DNA from: Bacteroidales bacterium UBA4284
GTDB taxonomy: Bacteria; Bacteroidota; Bacteroidia; Bacteroidales; UBA932
DNA: 37,310 nt
Direction: 5' to 3'
Assembly (NCBI GenBank): GCA_002395925.1
Contig: DGVM01000114.1
Location: 1 to 37,310, forward strand
In this document: positions 24,955 through 32,277 of the stretch, one piece after another
Layout: every line of letters starts with the position of its first letter
How positions within the stretch are numbered: the first letter of the stretch is position 1
Made by a program: the position numbers and the translations under genes
The notes under the pieces: generated by a model
Told to the model about the DNA's origin: nothing
Seen by the model: only the letters and a program-made list of their open reading frames with translations
Databases searched by the model: none

Positions 24955-26904
24955 ATGAAAAAGTATATACTTGCCGCAGCCGTATGCGCTGCCATGCTCG
25001 CAGTGGGCTGTACCCAGAAGGATTCTGCTCCCGAGCTCCAGAAAGTGACCACGCTCCAGGCCACGCTCTCCCCTCTCACCAAGACAGCCATAAACGGAGT
25101 CAAGGTCAGCTGGGACGCTGATGATGCCATTGACGTCAACGGAGTCTGCTCCAGCGCAATCAAAATTGAAGGAGAGGGCGCCAGCTTCGAATTCGCCGAT
25201 GCCATCAGCGCCCCATTCAGCGCGGTCAGTCCCGCAATGCTGTACTACAACGCCGATGCCGTCTGGCTCAGTGAAGAACTGTTTCTCGAGCAAACGACCG
25301 ACATACCTCTGGTCGCATATTCAGAGTCGGGGACAGCCCTGTCGTTCCATCCTCTGACTGCCGTCCTGAAGATACCTGTGTCCGGAGACGACGGCTTGAA
25401 GCTGAGCACCGTAACCCTCAAGGGCAACGGCGGAGAACAGGTCAGCGGTCCTTTCGAAATCAACTTTTCGGAGTCCGTCCTCACAGGCGGCATTGACGCG
25501 TCGTACCAGACTGTCGTCATCGACTGCGAGGCAGCCGCACTCGGCTCCGCTCCAGTCGATGTCTATATCGCCATACCTTCGGGTTCTTACACGAACGGCT
25601 TCGAGGTCGAGTTCAAAACGACCGACGGCCTCAAAGTGGTAAAGGGCACCAAGGCACGTACGCTTGAGGCGGGCGAGCTGTGGCTCATGCCCGAAGTCTC
25701 CATCACCTCTGCCACCATCTCCGGAGGCATCGCTTCCGCGGAAGACTTCGCGGCGTTCAGGGATGCCGTAAATGCAGGAGAACCTCTTGACAAGTGGAGG
25801 AACAGCGACGGCCAGGTCGCCCTCCTTGCAGACATCGACCTTACTTCCTACAGCAGCTGGACTCCTGTAGGCAACGTTACAAGCACGGGGAACGGCAACA
25901 ATGCCTGCGCGCCTTCGGGAGCGTCGTTCTCCGATGTATTCAACGGCGGCGGCCATACGATAAAGTTCAGCGCCGGCAGCGGCAGCATCGCCAACGGCTG
26001 CACCTGGGGCATCTTCGGATCGCTCGTCTGCGCAACCGTCAAGGATCTCAACATCGAATGCAGCGGAGTTGTCTTCAACGCTGAATCTGCGGCAGACGCG
26101 GGAGTGCTGGCCGGAACAGTTTACGCGTCCGTCATCAGCAATGTCAACGTCAAGGGAAGCATCGAAAGCTATGGTACCAACACCGACAACAAGCGTTTCG
26201 CCATCGGCGGAATAGCCGGTTTCGTGTTCAGTGACGACGAAGACGGCGAAAGCATCATAGAAAACTGCACTGTCGAACTTACCGTGACCGGCGGAAGCGG
26301 AATGAACACGAAGGCCGGCGCAACCGGCGTGCAGTTCGGAGGAATTGCCGGATTCGCCACCACGGCCAGCGGGGCCAACGTCTTCAACAGGATAAAGAAC
26401 TGCACCGCAAAGGGAAAACTGACGCTCAACGTCGGCCGCAGCTGCGGCATCCTCGCCACCGCCAACTGCAATACTGTCATCGAGAACTGCACCAACTATG
26501 CAGACCAGACAAATGAGTTTGTCAACGGCCGCATAGGCAACGTGGTATGCTATCTCAAGACCAACTGCGGACTTGTGGGCTGCGTCAACTACGGCAATCT
26601 GACCACGAGCAACAAGCAGACTACCGCCGGCGGTCTCGCGGCTCTCCTCGACATTGATTCAGCATACATTGAAGGCGGGGCCAACTACGGCACCATAATC
26701 GGCGCTAACACTTCTTATCTCGGCCTTGTATGTGCGAATTGCAGCAAATTCGACCACATCAGCGACGTCACCGTCAGCGGCAGGATAGGTGAATACGGGG
26801 GCGAAATGTACAGCGTCGATTCCGAGAACTTCCTCAATTACATCGGAACATTCTCGGCTGCCAATGCGGCAAAGATTACAGGCCTGACTTACGTAGCACC
26901 GTAA
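24955..26904 (+). CDS. Mfa-like / GLUG-repeat surface lipoprotein
   Basis: The 649-residue lipoprotein has the signal MKKYILAAAVCAAMLAVGC (Cys19). Residues about 25-255 are a fimbrillin-like domain (SPLTKTAINGVKVSWDADDA; VSPAMLYYNADAVWL; PLVAYSESGTALSFHPLTAV), closely similar to the N-terminal domain of the 11483 protein. Residues about 260-649 are a GLUG array (SAEDFAAFRDAVNAGEPLDK; VFNGGGHTIKF; TWGIFGSLVCATVKDLNIE; GGIAGFATTASG; AYIEGGANYGTIIG; NFLNYIGTFSAAN), almost colinear with that of the 23211 protein. It thus combines the N-domain of one neighbour with the beta-helix of another. It has no enzyme motif. Its stop overlaps the next ATG (TAATG), implying translational coupling to the EEP lipoprotein. 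Confidence 0.85.
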   Translation: MKKYILAAAVCAAMLAVGCTQKDSAPELQKVTTLQATLSPLTKTAINGVKVSWDADDAIDVNGVCSSAIKIEGEGASFEFADAISAPFSAVSPAMLYYNADAVWLSEELFLEQTTDIPLVAYSESGTALSFHPLTAVLKIPVSGDDGLKLSTVTLKGNGGEQVSGPFEINFSESVLTGGIDASYQTVVIDCEAAALGSAPVDVYIAIPSGSYTNGFEVEFKTTDGLKVVKGTKARTLEAGELWLMPEVSITSATISGGIASAEDFAAFRDAVNAGEPLDKWRNSDGQVALLADIDLTSYSSWTPVGNVTSTGNGNNACAPSGASFSDVFNGGGHTIKFSAGSGSIANGCTWGIFGSLVCATVKDLNIECSGVVFNAESAADAGVLAGTVYASVISNVNVKGSIESYGTNTDNKRFAIGGIAGFVFSDDEDGESIIENCTVELTVTGGSGMNTKAGATGVQFGGIAGFATTASGANVFNRIKNCTAKGKLTLNVGRSCGILATANCNTVIENCTNYADQTNEFVNGRIGNVVCYLKTNCGLVGCVNYGNLTTSNKQTTAGGLAALLDIDSAYIEGGANYGTIIGANTSYLGLVCANCSKFDHISDVTVSGRIGEYGGEMYSVDSENFLNYIGTFSAANAAKITGLTYVAP

Positions 26905-27866
26905 TGAAACAGCATCTTCATAAAGCACTGTTGCTGGTTTCCTTTTCATTTTTCCTTCTCTCCTGCTCCGGAGCAGGAGAGAAGGATTTGAAAATCCTCT
27001 ATTGGAACATCCAGAACGGCATGTGGTCCGACCAGGGGAACGGATACGACAACTTCGTCGCATTCGTCCAGGAAATCGACCCGGACATCTGCATATGGTG
27101 CGAAGCCGGTTCCCGTTACAAGACTGCGTCCCAGGAAAAGATGCAGATGCCGGAAGAACAGTACCTTCCCTGGAACTGGGACATCCTGGCCGGGCGGTAC
27201 GGGCACCGCTATACGCTGGTGTGCGGAGTGCGTGACACCTTCCCGCAGGTCATCACTTCAAAGTACCCTCTCAGGATAGTCAAGCGCATAACCGGCGACG
27301 GAGAAGACATCATCGTAGTCCACGGAGCCGGCTGGGCGACGGTAGAGCTGGGCGGCGGAAAGGAACTGAACATCGTGACGCTCCACACCTATCCGTTCAA
27401 GTACGCCTATGGCGCAGAAGACCAGAACGCGAGCGCAGCAGCCCGCGGAGGAGACTACTTCCGCGCCGCCGAAATGAAATACATCTGCGAGCAGACCATC
27501 GGCAGCGTTCCCGGAGCGGATGGACAGATGTGGATGATGACTGGCGACTTCAATACGGTTTCGTCCGTCGACAACCACCATTACAAGCGCGAAGCATCCG
27601 ACCCCGCTTTCCTCGTCCATGACTATGTGCTGGGCAATACTCCTTACATAGACCTCATCGAGGCCATGCACAAGGGGCAGTTCTGCAAGAGCACGCTGTC
27701 GGGCAGAAGGATAGACATGGTATACGTCACTCCCCCGCTGATGGATAAGGTCAAATCGGCAGAATATCTGTACGAGGGCTTCCCCGCGGCGGAGCGTGAT
27801 TCGGTAATCCGCAAGTTCTGCCATCCTTCGGACCATTACCCTGCACTTATCACTATGACCTTATAA
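26904..27866 (+). CDS. Endonuclease/exonuclease/phosphatase (EEP) family lipoprotein
   Basis: The 320-residue protein has a lipoprotein signal ending FFLLSC (Cys21) and a full set of EEP motifs: LKILYWNIQNGMW (catalytic Asn), ICIWCEAGSRY (metal-binding Glu), TLHTYPF (His), MTGDFNTVSS (Asp/Asn), RRIDMVYVTP (Asp) and a final HPSDHYP (Asp-His pair). The EEP fold includes DNase I, sphingomyelinase C and inositol-phosphate phosphatases, all cleaving phosphodiester or phosphomonoester bonds with a divalent metal. The lipid anchor points to an extracellular or periplasmic substrate. It overlaps the upstream gene by one base and is a clear paralogue of the C-terminal domain of the 28071 protein. A 34-bp perfect palindrome (26953-26986) lies inside the signal/lipobox codons. 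Confidence 0.87.
   Translation: MKQHLHKALLLVSFSFFLLSCSGAGEKDLKILYWNIQNGMWSDQGNGYDNFVAFVQEIDPDICIWCEAGSRYKTASQEKMQMPEEQYLPWNWDILAGRYGHRYTLVCGVRDTFPQVITSKYPLRIVKRITGDGEDIIVVHGAGWATVELGGGKELNIVTLHTYPFKYAYGAEDQNASAAARGGDYFRAAEMKYICEQTIGSVPGADGQMWMMTGDFNTVSSVDNHHYKREASDPAFLVHDYVLGNTPYIDLIEAMHKGQFCKSTLSGRRIDMVYVTPPLMDKVKSAEYLYEGFPAAERDSVIRKFCHPSDHYPALITMTL
26953..26986. repeat. 34-bp perfect palindrome within the EEP gene
   Basis: The arm TCCTTCTCTCCTGCTCC (26953-26969) is followed with no loop by its exact reverse complement to 26986. It covers codons around the lipobox (LSCSGAGEK), about 50 nt after the ATG. An mRNA hairpin here could influence translation of the EEP gene, or it may be an inversion or assembly artefact. 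Confidence 0.85.
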
Positions 27867-27927
27867 CGCACTGGCAGGCCCCGCCTGACCGTGGAGCCTG
27901 TCCCAACAATCAATATTCGTCAGAACA

Positions 27928-28059
27928 ATGATCAAACGTAACAGAAGGGACTACGAAATGCCCAAGACCGAAGTGGACGCATACATCCCCGTCCTGCTTT
28001 GTGACAGCCTCATAGACGGAGGCTCGGAAGACATCGTGGATGAGAACTGGGACTTTTAA
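27928..28059 (+). CDS. 43-residue peptide of the Y-x-x-P / C-terminal W family (P4)
   Basis: The unrecognised peptide starts MIKRNRRDYEMPKTEVDAYI and ends EDIVDENWDF, with a middle PVLLCDSLIDGG. It has a basic first seven residues and an acidic end, one Cys (residue 25), and no signal peptide. It lies in the 204-nt gap between the two EEP genes: 61 nt after the first and 11 nt before the lipoprotein ATG at 28071. The 61-nt gap holds a small hairpin (CAGGC-CCC-GCCTG, 27875-27887) but no promoter box. Its position and its YEMP and WDF motifs match peptides P1-P3. Confidence 0.68.
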   Translation: MIKRNRRDYEMPKTEVDAYIPVLLCDSLIDGGSEDIVDENWDF

Positions 28060-28070
28060 ACGAGACTGCC

Positions 28071-31000
28071 ATGAAGAGATTTTGCAAAGTAACGATGCTG
28101 GCATTCGCTTCAGCCGCCGTATTCTCCTGTGGCAAGGAGAATCAGGAAGAAATAGTCATCCCTGCCGGAGAGGACACGGTCGTCGCAGTGCGCGAGGGCC
28201 TCGATCCTGCCACGCGCACCGCCGTACAGCCTGACGGCAAGAGCGTCTGGTGGAATGCCGGCGACAAGATAATGGTATTCGCCGGCGAAGGGGCCACGGG
28301 AGCGGTATTTACATCCAAGGAAACATCTGCAAGCAAGACTGCGTCGTTCGCCGGAACGGTCGGCGAGGCATCCACATACTACGGCGTGTATCCCGCCGAC
28401 AATGCCTCGGCAGTGAGCGCCGGCGGAGAGATTTCCGTTTCCGTCCCTGCCGTGCAGGAAGCCGTCGCCGGTTCCTTCGACGGCAAGGCCTTCCCCACCG
28501 TCGCCAAGTCTGAAAGCCTCACGATGACCTTCTGCAATGTTGCCGGCGGCATCAAGTTCGCACTCTCCGAAGAAGGAGTCAGCGAGATCGTCATCAAGGG
28601 AAACAACAACGAAGACATCGCCGGTACAGCCAGCGTAGCATTCGAAGGCGGTATACCCGTGCTCAAAGGCATCACCGCCGGCATCAAGGAGATTACGCTC
28701 ACCGCTCCCGACGGCGGCTTCGTTCCCGGGAACTTCTACTATGCCGTCCTGCTGCCGGCAGAACTCTCCAAGGGCCTCGACATCACCCTCAGGCACAGCA
28801 ACGGCATTCCCGACTCCGAGCTCGTATCCGCAAAGGCACGTACAATCAAGAGGGGGACCTTCGGCGTGCTTGAAGGGCTCAACTCAATCATAGCCTCCAA
28901 CGGCAAGGTCCGTTTCTACATCAATTACGACAACAGCCTGCGTGACGCACTCGGGCTCTCCGACAGCGGTTCCTGGAGCATGAGGATAAACGACGCCGCA
29001 TATCCCGTAAAGACCGACGCAAACGGCCGCAGGTATATCGAGGTCAACGAGGCCGCCGACAAGAAGTACGAGGCCGTACTGTTCAATTCCGGATCCTCCA
29101 AATGGTACGGCGCCGACGTAAAGACAGATGTCATCGTGCCGATGTCCCAGTTCTGGAACACCACGAAGTCGAACTTCACCAATTACCCCAGATATGCATC
29201 GTACAGCCCCGAAACCGGCAATATCCTCACCTTCGGCGATGCCGTTGCCGTAATCAACGTGAAAGTTTCGGGCAGCGCATCAATATCCTCCGTAAAGGTA
29301 CGTTCACTCGGAGGCAAGCCGGTCAGCGGCAAGGCATCAGTGCAGGACGGTGCTTTCAAACTCACCGAGAGCGTCGACTGGGCGGTCGTCAACTGCACCG
29401 ACAACGGCAGTTTCGTGAGCCTGCCCGCTACGGTTCCCGTCATCATTGCCTCCGGCGACTATTCCGCCGGCCTGGAGATTACCGTCTGCGACTCCGAGCA
29501 CAAAATGGTACGGCAGGCCGTTTACCCCGGTACCCTGGCAGCCGGTCAGGTATACGACGCTGCCGTGTCGTGGTCGCCTGACAGCAACCTGCTGTTTTAC
29601 GAAGGTTTCGACAACTTCGTCTGGGGCGGCGACATCATCGGCGGAGAAGGCTCCACCGGTTATGCCCCCGACGACGCCAAACTTACCTACACCGGAGGCA
29701 AGACCCGCGACGGCTACGCAGATGCATTCACGACCGTGGCTTATGACTACCCCGGCACCGGCTTCATACAGTCCAACACATGGAACGACGTGAAGGACAA
29801 GACCGTAGGGACCTCTCATATAATTTCCGACTCCTACATAACCAGCCGCAACATTGCCGACTGGAAGTGCATGTACCGCTGCCAGGAATATCACGGAGCC
29901 CTTGGAGTAGGCCTCGAGGTCAACCGCGGTGTGGTAATCCTTCCCCCGCTCAAGGGGATAGAGAGCACCTCCGACATCGTCCTGTCGTTCCGTTTCTGCC
30001 TCAAGGACGGATGCACCGACGACCTGCATTTCCAACTGCTTTACGCCGGCCATGTGAAGAATGTCACCATTGACGGCAAGACTGCCGATTTCGACGCCTC
30101 TTACCAGAACACCACTTCCAATACCATAATCAGCAGGAACAACGTAACCATTCCTGCCTCCGCCGCATCAAAGAAGGAATGGCACGACTGCGAAATACAG
30201 ATTGAAAACATCACGGACGCTACGGGCATCCGCCTCCAGGGCCAGTCCACGAAAACTGCCGACGTACATGGCTTCTACCTCGACGAAATCAAGGTTACTG
30301 CCATTCCAGGGACCGACAGGAAGGGCAACCTGAAGGTACTCTACTGGAATATTCAGGACGGCATGTGGGCCGACCAGGCCAGCAATTACAGCAAGTTCGT
30401 AGCCTGGGTCAAAAAATACGATCCGGACGTCTGCGTATGGTGTGAAGCGGCAAGCGTTTACAAGACCGGTTCCGCAGACGCACTGACCACGTCCACGAGA
30501 TATTTCCCCAACGGCTGGAGCGAAGTCGCGGCAAGATATGGCCACAACTACTCAGTCAGGGGAGGCATGCTCGGCGGCATCTGGGCCTATCCGCAGGTGG
30601 TCACATCCAAATACCCTGTCAGCGTCATCAAGCAGATAACCAGCAGCAACGTAAGCGGATGCGACATTACCCGCGGCGCAGGCATGTTCAGCCTGAACTT
30701 CAAGGGCAAGACGATTGACATTGTCACCGGGCACATGTGGCCTTTCACTTATACGAACAATGCCGCCGGCGGTTCCACCGGCGAGGAGTACCGGGCCTTC
30801 GAGATGAGGTACATACTGTCCCAGACGGTCAAAAGTTCTGACTATGCCTCGACTACGGACTGGATGCTCATAGGAGACTTCAACTCAAAATCCCCGCTTG
30901 ACATCGCCGTCCTGGGCGGAAGTGAGAACGACGCACAGTACCTTTGCCAGAATGTCGTCCTCAAGGAGACGAACCTCCAGGATGTCACCAAGATATATTA

Positions 31001-31208
31001 CAAGGCAGATGACTTCCTGGCAAGCAATTACAACGCTACAGGACGAGGAGACTTCTTCTACGTCTCTCCTTCCCTTGTCGGCAAGATTGTAAATGTCTAC
31101 ATGCTCAATGATTCATGGACTGCAGTCAACACCAAAACGACTTACGGAAGTACTACCCTGAAAGATCCATCCGACCATCGTCCGATGATAGTCGAGTTTT
31201 CATTCTAA
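28071..31208 (+). CDS. Large lipoprotein: Mfa-like domain, beta-sandwich regions, C-terminal EEP phosphodiesterase
   Basis: The protein has 1045 residues. The lipoprotein signal is MKRFCKVTMLAFASAAVFSC (Cys20). Residues about 25-285 form a fimbrillin-like domain (DPATRTAVQPDGKSVWWNAG; DKIMVFAGEG; YYGVYPADN). Residues about 290-520 have an unassigned beta-rich stretch. Residues about 520-745 look like a lectin- or CBM-type sandwich (LLFYEGFDNFVWGGD; ILPPLKGIESTSDIVLSFRF; HDCEIQIENITDATGIRLQG), seen in proteins that bind glycans. Residues about 750-1045 are an EEP domain with intact motifs: LKVLYWNIQDGMW, VCVWCEAASVY, VTGHMWP, LIGDFNSKS, GDFFYVSP and DPSDHRPM. The EEP part is a paralogue of the 26904 protein. 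Unlike its neighbours it lacks GLUG repeats. It is the last gene before the terminator at 31227. Confidence 0.84.
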   Translation: MKRFCKVTMLAFASAAVFSCGKENQEEIVIPAGEDTVVAVREGLDPATRTAVQPDGKSVWWNAGDKIMVFAGEGATGAVFTSKETSASKTASFAGTVGEASTYYGVYPADNASAVSAGGEISVSVPAVQEAVAGSFDGKAFPTVAKSESLTMTFCNVAGGIKFALSEEGVSEIVIKGNNNEDIAGTASVAFEGGIPVLKGITAGIKEITLTAPDGGFVPGNFYYAVLLPAELSKGLDITLRHSNGIPDSELVSAKARTIKRGTFGVLEGLNSIIASNGKVRFYINYDNSLRDALGLSDSGSWSMRINDAAYPVKTDANGRRYIEVNEAADKKYEAVLFNSGSSKWYGADVKTDVIVPMSQFWNTTKSNFTNYPRYASYSPETGNILTFGDAVAVINVKVSGSASISSVKVRSLGGKPVSGKASVQDGAFKLTESVDWAVVNCTDNGSFVSLPATVPVIIASGDYSAGLEITVCDSEHKMVRQAVYPGTLAAGQVYDAAVSWSPDSNLLFYEGFDNFVWGGDIIGGEGSTGYAPDDAKLTYTGGKTRDGYADAFTTVAYDYPGTGFIQSNTWNDVKDKTVGTSHIISDSYITSRNIADWKCMYRCQEYHGALGVGLEVNRGVVILPPLKGIESTSDIVLSFRFCLKDGCTDDLHFQLLYAGHVKNVTIDGKTADFDASYQNTTSNTIISRNNVTIPASAASKKEWHDCEIQIENITDATGIRLQGQSTKTADVHGFYLDEIKVTAIPGTDRKGNLKVLYWNIQDGMWADQASNYSKFVAWVKKYDPDVCVWCEAASVYKTGSADALTTSTRYFPNGWSEVAARYGHNYSVRGGMLGGIWAYPQVVTSKYPVSVIKQITSSNVSGCDITRGAGMFSLNFKGKTIDIVTGHMWPFTYTNNAAGGSTGEEYRAFEMRYILSQTVKSSDYASTTDWMLIGDFNSKSPLDIAVLGGSENDAQYLCQNVVLKETNLQDVTKIYYKADDFLASNYNATGRGDFFYVSPSLVGKIVNVYMLNDSWTAVNTKTTYGSTTLKDPSDHRPMIVEFSF

Positions 31209-31226
31209 TAGTGTGCTAGTCACGAA

Positions 31227-31258
31227 GAGCCCCCGGCGTGATGCCGGGGGCTCTTTTT
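31227..31258 (+). terminator. Strong intrinsic terminator closing the SusCD gene run
   Basis: An 11-bp GC-rich stem, GAGCCCCCGGC (31227-31237) with GCCGGGGGCTC (31243-31253), encloses a 5-nt loop and is followed by TTTTT. It lies 19 nt after the stop of the 28071 gene and between convergent genes; on the minus strand there is no comparable U-run. Confidence 0.9.
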
Positions 31259-31276
31259 GTATCATGGAGCGCAGAA

Positions 31277-32272
31277 CTACAGTTCGCGGAACTTCTCGGA
31301 ACTGATTTTTTTGTCTTTTATGGTGATGGTCTCCTTGATCTTGTCGAGCACCTTGCGGTCCTCCACCTGCTCGGAAAGCCTCTCGAGCTGGCGACGGTCC
31401 TTCATGAGATTGCCGACGGCATCCATGAGCATGTCATCGGGAACCTGGGGAAGGCCGTACATTGCGTACTGATAAGTGACATAGGCTTTCGCGGCGTCCA
31501 CGAGATCCTCGTGAGTAACGTCGAATCCGAAATCCTTCATCATCTGGCCGCGTACAAGCTGCCATTTGAAATCCTCCACGAAGCCGGGGAATTCCTTCTC
31601 AACGTCTTCTTTGGAGACCTTGCCGTCATTGGCTGCAACAAGCCAGCGCTTGAGGAACTCCTCGGGGAGCTGCAGAGCCGCCTTGGATACGTAGAAGTCA
31701 CGGATATCCTTGCTGAGACGCCACTCCGCCTCCTGGCGGTGGTTCTCCTTGAGGCGCTCGGTGACCTCTTTCTCTATATCTTCATCGCTCTTGGGCTCTG
31801 CGTCCTTGCGCTCTGCGTAGAACTTCTTCATGTTCTCCACCATCTCGCTCTTCTCCTTGGCGGAAGAGGTGATGCTGTATTTGTTTACGGTATCGCCTGC
31901 ATCGACGCTCACGGCAACCTCGGGTGAAAGGGCGGCATCGAAGATGAAGGTAAAGCTGCTGCCGTCTTCCCAGGTAAGTTCGGGCTGGCTTTCGCTTGAC
32001 AGGGGCTCTCCGAGCAGGCGGAGCTTTTTGTCGCGGATATAATCGTCGAGACTCTTGCCTATAATCTCGTTTACGGCGTCGGCGAGAGCCTGTTCGCCAT
32101 ACACCCTCTTGATAAGGGAAGCAGGTACCATCCCCTTGCGGAAGCCCTTGAATTCTGCGGTCCTGCGGCGCTCTGCAAGGCGCTTGCGCACTGCTTCTGC
32201 ATAATCTTCGGGAGCGATTTCGAGCGTAAGCTCAATGTTCAATTCGTCAATCTGTCGTTTGGTAAGATTCAT
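31277..32272 (-). CDS. tig: Trigger factor, short form lacking a recognisable PPIase domain
   Basis: This 331-residue protein carries the trigger-factor ribosome-docking signature GFRKGMVP (residues 43-50) within the N-terminal domain (AEFKGFRKGMVPASLIKRVY). After about residue 140 it passes directly into a charged helical region typical of the C-terminal chaperone arms (EMVENMKKFYAERKDAEPKS; ERLKENHRQEAEWRLSKDIR; ALQLPEEFLKRWL). Standard trigger factor is about 430-450 residues with an FKBP-like PPIase domain between these parts; that domain is not seen here. It should act as a cytosolic chaperone at the ribosome exit. Its start is 5 nt after the stop of the HD gene, at the end of a leftward block. 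Confidence 0.82.
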   Translation of the reverse strand: MNLTKRQIDELNIELTLEIAPEDYAEAVRKRLAERRRTAEFKGFRKGMVPASLIKRVYGEQALADAVNEIIGKSLDDYIRDKKLRLLGEPLSSESQPELTWEDGSSFTFIFDAALSPEVAVSVDAGDTVNKYSITSSAKEKSEMVENMKKFYAERKDAEPKSDEDIEKEVTERLKENHRQEAEWRLSKDIRDFYVSKAALQLPEEFLKRWLVAANDGKVSKEDVEKEFPGFVEDFKWQLVRGQMMKDFGFDVTHEDLVDAAKAYVTYQYAMYGLPQVPDDMLMDAVGNLMKDRRQLERLSEQVEDRKVLDKIKETITIKDKKISSEKFREL

Positions 32273-32277
32273 AATAT

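Noticed and set aside
23814..25205. 463-codon antisense open frame across the 23211-24955 genes
   Set aside because: It is a mirror frame of two well-supported lipoproteins in GC-rich DNA, with low-complexity Val/Ala/Glu-rich content and no domain. The same applies to long antisense frames at 7519-8466, 17522-18511, 1554-2804, 286-1416 and 35212-36228.
8603..28059. The small peptides as precursors of a modified natural product (RiPP)
   Set aside because: No radical SAM enzyme, cyclodehydratase, C39 peptidase or dedicated exporter is present in the window, and the peptides lack a double-Gly leader. This cannot be excluded for genes outside the window.
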